In this document: piece after piece, positions 59,582 to 64,000 of the stretch
How the letters are laid out: every line of letters begins with the position of its first letter
Position numbering within the stretch: the first letter of the stretch is position 1
Assembly: GCF_000327385.1 (NCBI RefSeq)
Contig: NW_008706747.1
Coordinates: forward strand, 3,257,379-3,321,378
Source: Lottia gigantea
Taxonomy: Eukaryota; Mollusca; Gastropoda; Lottiidae
Length of the DNA: 64,000 nt
Reading direction: 5' to 3'
Translations under genes and position numbers: made by a program
The notes under the pieces: model-generated
The model's database searches: none
Seen by the model: only the letters and a program-made list of their open reading frames with translations
What the model was told of the DNA's origin: nothing

Positions 59582-61404
59582 TCATTTGATATTTCTGACT
59601 ATTCTACGACAATACGGTGACTTCATTTCTTGGAGTGCTTCGTCTAAAACTTTCGTTAAATGGACTAAATTAACAGGGTCAGTCTGTAAAACTTGGGTTT
59701 TTCTCTCCCCGTAGGTTTCTGTATGTAGTTTAAACAGTACTTGTGGAGTTATCTGCCTTCTCAAAGATCTGCTGGCCAACTGAAAGATAAAATGTGAATT
59801 TAAATATTAGCGAGGCTACATAACAACTGAAGGTGCTGCTGGTGATCTCAGTTCAAATGGCAATTCAAAGCATCTTATTGGATCCATTTAAAAAGACATG
59901 AACAAAACATACTGAGAAATTTCATCTGATCAGAAAAAAAAAAGGCAAAAATCTTTTTTTTTTGTTTCAAGGATAACAACTTATTCTAACAGCTGGTCCT
60001 TGGCTTAACCTTTTAGAATTGATCTTTGCTGGATTATCCATACCCATTCACAGCTTGGTCAAATATGCCAAACAGGAATTTACAGTTTTAGAGGATCTTG
60101 TCTACCATCTAAATGTGTGTTTTTGAAAAGTGTCCAACCTCCAAACACCATCTTTTTTTGGTCACTTCATCAGAAGCCTTTGATCCTTCCATGCCCCAAG
60201 CATTTTTGAAATAAAAATGGCCAACTGACCTGAACGTCGAATCGCCACTCTAGATTGTGGTAATGTGGCAAATCCATTGATAATTCTGATAAAATAGTTC
60301 TTATTTCACCACTATGTTCTATATATAACTCTAATAACATGCTTCGTAATTCTTCACTGAAACCTAGCACCATAATACTATCTTGATAATCTATTTCACT
60401 TAGCTGGAATGAATGAATGAATGAATAAAAGAATGAATGAACTAATACTGTCTTGGCAGTCTATCTCATTTAGCTGGAATGAATGAATGACTGGATGAAT
60501 GAATTTGACTTTTATATTACGCTTTTCTGCACCTGTTTGGGCTAATGAAGACAGGCAATATCATGCAGTATGCAATGAAGAAAATTATGTCAACTCTTTT
60601 TGATTTCCAACTGTTGTCTAGGTTTATTTATTCCTTGTCAGCTCCTCAGACCTGCATAGCTGACAGGGGGAAACTAAGCTGAAACATTCCAAAGTATCAT
60701 GTTGACCTATTCTTGGATTGAACTCTAGACCTTCATGATAGCAGCTTCAGAATGAACTAGCATACTGCATCTTGAATGTCATTTTATAGTAAAAACCATA
60801 CCAATAATTTTGAAGCCTCTGTTAATAAATACATCAAACCTTCCACGCCATTTTGAACTGAATTAGCCTCGACCCCTAATTTCTCTGGGAAAAAAAATGC
60901 ATTAATAAGAACAACCCTGAATAGGCCTACTGTGGTAGTTGTTGCTAGCAAGGTTAGCTTCGTACAAGGCTGAACAGAGTCCAAAAGTTCAGGTTCTTTA
61001 GCTGAATGGGTTAAGTTGACGAAATGTCCACATGCTGAAGGTTACAGGCAGAAATATTTTGACTACAAAAGGCACATTTTTAGGTTTCAAAAAACCAAAA
61101 CAAAGCCTAGTAGAAACAGACTAGAAGTTGAAGTATGAATGCAGACTTACGTGCAGCAGAAGTGTAGACTTTAGGGTTCGTTCCTTTTCTGATGAATTCC
61201 ATACTGATTCTACAAAACTCTTTCACAACTGAAATGTGGAGAAAAAAATCAATCATTACATTGACATGATTTTAATTTTGTTTGGAGAGAAAAACAAAGC
61301 TAACTCAAATCTTTTTAAATAAAATGGCTAAAGTTACCTGCTATGTCTACCGAGGGCAGAAAGGACAAGTGTTTTTTGTGCTCATCTTCCAAAACGAGCA
61401 GCAT
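59582..61404 (-). CDS. COMMD2: COMM domain-containing protein 2, 199 aa, five exons
   Basis: Coding exons are 61338-61404, 61151-61228, 60802-60884, 60230-60403 and 59582-59779. Phases agree and the total of 600 nt gives 199 aa, the same as human COMMD2. The sequence follows the family: MLLVLEDEHKKHLSFLPSVD, VVKEFCRISMEFIRKGTNPK, VQNGVEGLMYLLTEASKLL, VLGFSEELRSMLLELY, IRTILSELS.DLPHYHNLEW and the COMM domain (about residues 123-190) with the Trp and Pro typical of it, ending CRRIVRNIK. COMMD2 is a subunit of the ten-member COMMD ring in the Commander complex, which recycles membrane cargo from endosomes. A short duplication near the 3' splice site of exon 60230-60403 is described separately. 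The gene lies head to head with CEP63. Confidence 0.95.
60373..60487. repeat. 70-bp duplication of a COMMD2 splice acceptor, with (GAAT)n
   Basis: The stretch ATACTATCTTGATAATCTAT then TTCACTTAGCTGGAATGAAT recurs 70 bp away as ATACTGTCTTGGCAGTCTAT then CTCATTTAGCTGGAATGAAT. The true exon start is 60403; the copy would start at 60473. GAAT microsatellite repeats separate them. Confidence 0.9.
60505..60760 (+). mobile_element. Decayed SINE copy in a COMMD2 intron
   Basis: TTTTATATTACGCTTTTCTG, CACCTGTTTGGGCTAATGAA, GACAGGCAATATCATGCAGT, TTTTGATTTCCAACTGTTGT and GGATTGAACTCTAG follow the SINE from tail to B box. Confidence 0.65.
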
Positions 61405-61565
61405 TTTCGATATTTATTGCAAAGAAATACACAAGAAGTAAAAAATAAAACAGTCAATGGGACACGCCCACTTGTTTACTTTTAGAACCGGAAATTGATT
61501 TAATTATTCCCCTTTGAATTTTACGACAATGTATCGGAAGTCGACCTGTTTGTGGTATGTTTACA
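61405..61565. promoter_or_regulatory. Probable bidirectional promoter of COMMD2 and CEP63
   Basis: Only about 160 bp separate the COMMD2 start codon from the first CEP63 exon. The interval has two ETS-like sites (ACCGGAAAT at 61487-61495 and ATCGGAAG near 61534), a CACGCCCA box near 61462, and no TATA box, as in housekeeping bidirectional promoters. Confidence 0.6.
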
Positions 61566-62712
61566 ATGGAGACAAATTTCAAGTAAGAATTTCAAATTTA
61601 TTCCTAATTTTCTCTGCAAGTTTCTTACGTTTGCCCTTATTTATTCGTCATTTCAAAAAGATGCAATTCTAAGATTGTGTTCAGCAGAAACCAATACGAA
61701 AAAATTGCTGTCTTGAGCAGACATTTAGATCGTTTTGCTCTATCAATTTCTGTGATAAATTTTTGAAAATTTTATCAACTTGCACAAACTTGTTTTATGA
61801 GGCATGACAGTATCCTATCTCATTATCTGTTTTATTGATCTGAATACATGCAAAATGTTCCTAGATATGTTTGTAAGCTGGCAAATTCTGTACATCTATC
61901 ATAATGGTCACTGATGAACAGCAACAGTCTAACTCAAGTAAAGGAGTCAAAGACAAACCCTTTCTTTTTATCAGTGTCTACTGGCTCAGGGGAAGATCTA
62001 GTTACTGTCCAATTACATACTTTTCTAGCCAGACAAATCTGGTCACTACCCTATCCTCGGGCTCGGACATGATATGCAGATTGGATATCGGCACGCTTAG
62101 AGTGTCAAATATGATATTATCAAACCTTAAGCTTATATATCTTAAGGACCAAAGACATTCAGAGATAAATTGCATATGTAATCAAATTGTTTTATTAAAT
62201 TCAACTCCCTGTTGATGGAAACTAACAATATGTCTTTTCTGTTGATAGGATCCGTTACCAGTATAGTTCAGTTTAACTCTGATCCAAAGAAAGATGGAGA
62301 AGCTTTCAGGCTTGTGGATTGAACTTCAAAAAAGCAACAAGTAAGTTTCTACTAAACTTCTGTTCATAATTTTAACAAATTTTTGCCTATTATATGTCAG
62401 TAAAGAAAATTGCTATTGTCTTTGCATATTTTCCATCATTGCACACTTCATTGTGTTTCTCTACCCAATTTACAGCAAAAAAGTAGGATGTTTATTTCAT
62501 GATTTTTTCAATAAAATTTCAGATTGCCAAGATCCTCACTGACTTCATCTTGCCAGGATGAGTTGCAGGAATTAATGAAACAGTTGGATATAATGGTCAA
62601 CACTAAAAAACAGGAATGGCAGCGCCAATTAGAAATGCTTCAATCCAAGCTAGACTTAAAAGATAAAGAATATCGTTTACAGAAAGCCACAGCTGAACAA
62701 AAAGGCAAAGAG
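61566..62712 (+). CDS. CEP63: Centrosomal protein 63 (CEP63/DEUP1 family), N-terminal part
   Basis: Coding exons seen are 62294-62340 and 62523-62712, encoding the first 79 residues. The gene runs beyond the right edge. A non-coding first exon probably ends at 61582 (AA|GTAAGA) and joins 62249. The stretch CQDELQELMKQLDIMVNTKK, then QEWQRQLEMLQSKLD, matches the N-terminus of vertebrate CEP63 (C.AELQELMKQIDIMV..KK.EW). CEP63 is a coiled-coil scaffold at the proximal end of centrioles that recruits CEP152 for duplication; DEUP1 is its vertebrate paralogue in multiciliated cells. The start at 62294 is supported by an in-frame TAG at 62264-62266 within the same exon. A 14-codon upstream ORF spans the first junction (61566-61582 plus 62249-62276). 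No further exon was found up to 64,000. Confidence 0.8.
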
Positions 62713-64000
62713 GTAAGTTTATTACATTTAAGGATGTTTTTAACTTTAATTAAGCCATGCCCAAAATACTAATGATTTGAGCAAAATGAAAATCGAAACC
62801 CAAAGCCACATATTGGCAATATATTAGTAGCATCTATTGAACTTTTCATATAAGGGAGTATATCAACCATAAGTGAGTAATATACTAATAATAAACCTTT
62901 ATTTTACATGGGTCAATACTCAAGGACATGATCCTGTCTAACATTCATTATTTCATAATGAAAAGTGGTATCAGGTGTCTTGGAGAGAAAGCACACACTG
63001 CCTGGCATCACATTTCTATTCAACATTACATAAAATAGGGAAGTAAGCTTGTCTAAAACTGAATTGTGGGAGAGTTTAGATCATTCCCCAAACTTACTGA
63101 AACTCTTCCTTCCTAATTTTTTAATGTGTTATCTCAAGACTGAAAATTTTCTTTCTTAATATCTTGTTTGTTGTTGAAAATAAGAGATTTTTTTACAGCA
63201 TTAACAAATCAATAATATTCTCTATTGCTGGGTAAAAATCAATAATTAGATAATTAACTTAGATTAGATTCTGTATTGATTTCGTTAGCTCTATATTTTA
63301 ATTTTCATTGAGTTAGGGTTGACCAACTTTATAGAGAAGTTCTTCAAATTGAAAAGTGATATCATGTGTTCTGATAGCCCCTTGATATTTACATCTTAAT
63401 TATGCAAAGTTTATTATAAGTGGAATTTAGAGTTGAGAAACCCAGCCCTAGATTGGTGTCAGGTGTTGTAAGAGCATGAGCATGGTCTGCCTTGCTAGAA
63501 TACCCCGTCACAACAACAATTTTAATAGTGAACTTCTAACTGAAAATGATCAAGCTCTTATGAAGTTTACTTGCCATAGTGAAACATGGCAGAAATGTGT
63601 CATAACTCATAGTTTCGAATATGCTGAAGAGCCACTCAAACTTGCTAATGATGCATTGAAAATCAATAATATTGATCGAGCCCTATAACAAAGTTTACCT
63701 GCCATAATAAAACACGGTAGAAATAGTGAAACTCTAACTTTAATAATGATTCAGTAAAAAATCAATAATATTGATTAAGTTGTAATAAAAATAGACTATG
63801 TATAGTTTCTCACTGGTTATAAATTATTAACCATTGAATCATAGTTCTTGTTCTATTACATTACATTACGCAGTGATTCATAGCTCTTGACAGGAATATT
63901 TCTGGAATATTCTCATGCAGTGGTTTTGGAAAAATAGAATTTTGATTGTAGAAATGGAGTTTCACATATTTTACTCTTTTTGATAAGATTTTGTGAAGTT
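62713..64000 (+). other. CEP63 intron, repeat content
   Basis: Long intron with A+T-rich sequence. Positions about 63555-63780 contain a two-copy repeat: AGTTTACTTGCCATAGTGAA with ATCAATAATATTGATCGAG, then AGTTTACCTGCCATAATAAA with ATCAATAATATTGATTAAG. The 70-codon frame across it is not a gene. Confidence 0.5.

Noticed and set aside
1-64000. CRISPR array, operon or bacterial transfer
   Set aside because: All regular repeats lack the repeat-spacer pattern, and the genes are spliced metazoan genes.

Overview
This is an animal nuclear genome window of about 64 kb: AT-rich, with spliced genes that have GT-AG introns and many short non-autonomous repeats. The gene set is metazoan. A secreted protein with the C-terminal module of the molluscan 'short-chain collagen C4-like' family, together with a dense tRNA-derived SINE family, suggests a mollusc, probably a gastropod and possibly a limpet. 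The species call is inference only. I see no retroviral or LTR element, no LINE ORF and no transposase ORF.

Layout. Positions 1-35,300 are gene-poor and repeat-rich. They hold one convincing gene, a three-exon secreted C4-like protein at 11,877-13,387 on the minus strand. They also hold a promoter-like motif cluster with a nearby orphan exon candidate (16.4-16.7 kb) and two unrecognised ORFs of low confidence. The rest is decayed tandem arrays, palindromic MITEs, satellite monomers and SINE pieces.

Positions 35,300-64,000 are gene-dense. In order they hold ENOX (ecto-NOX disulfide-thiol exchanger, minus, 12 coding exons, 721 aa), MPI (mannose-6-phosphate isomerase, plus, 8 exons, 420 aa), a secreted serpin with a predicted Lys-Thr reactive bond (minus, 2 exons, 409 aa), COMMD2 (minus, 5 exons, 199 aa) and the 5' end of CEP63 (plus, running off the right edge). 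I reconstructed every exon by eye from splice sites. Phases agree at every junction and total lengths match the families, so these models are strong.

The genes do not form one pathway. MPI supplies mannose-6-phosphate for glycosylation, COMMD2 belongs to the Commander trafficking complex, CEP63 is a centriole-duplication scaffold, the serpin and the C4-like protein are secreted, and ENOX is a cell-surface or secreted oxidoreductase family. COMMD2 and CEP63 are head to head with only about 160 bp between their first exons and probably share a promoter.

The more unusual structures are a SINE tail expanded into a 51-bp minisatellite inside an intron, palindromic MITEs in several copies, local duplications that copied a splice site in ENOX and in COMMD2, and an 80-bp triplication of a MITE end inside an ENOX intron. 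I did not find a clearly new biological system.
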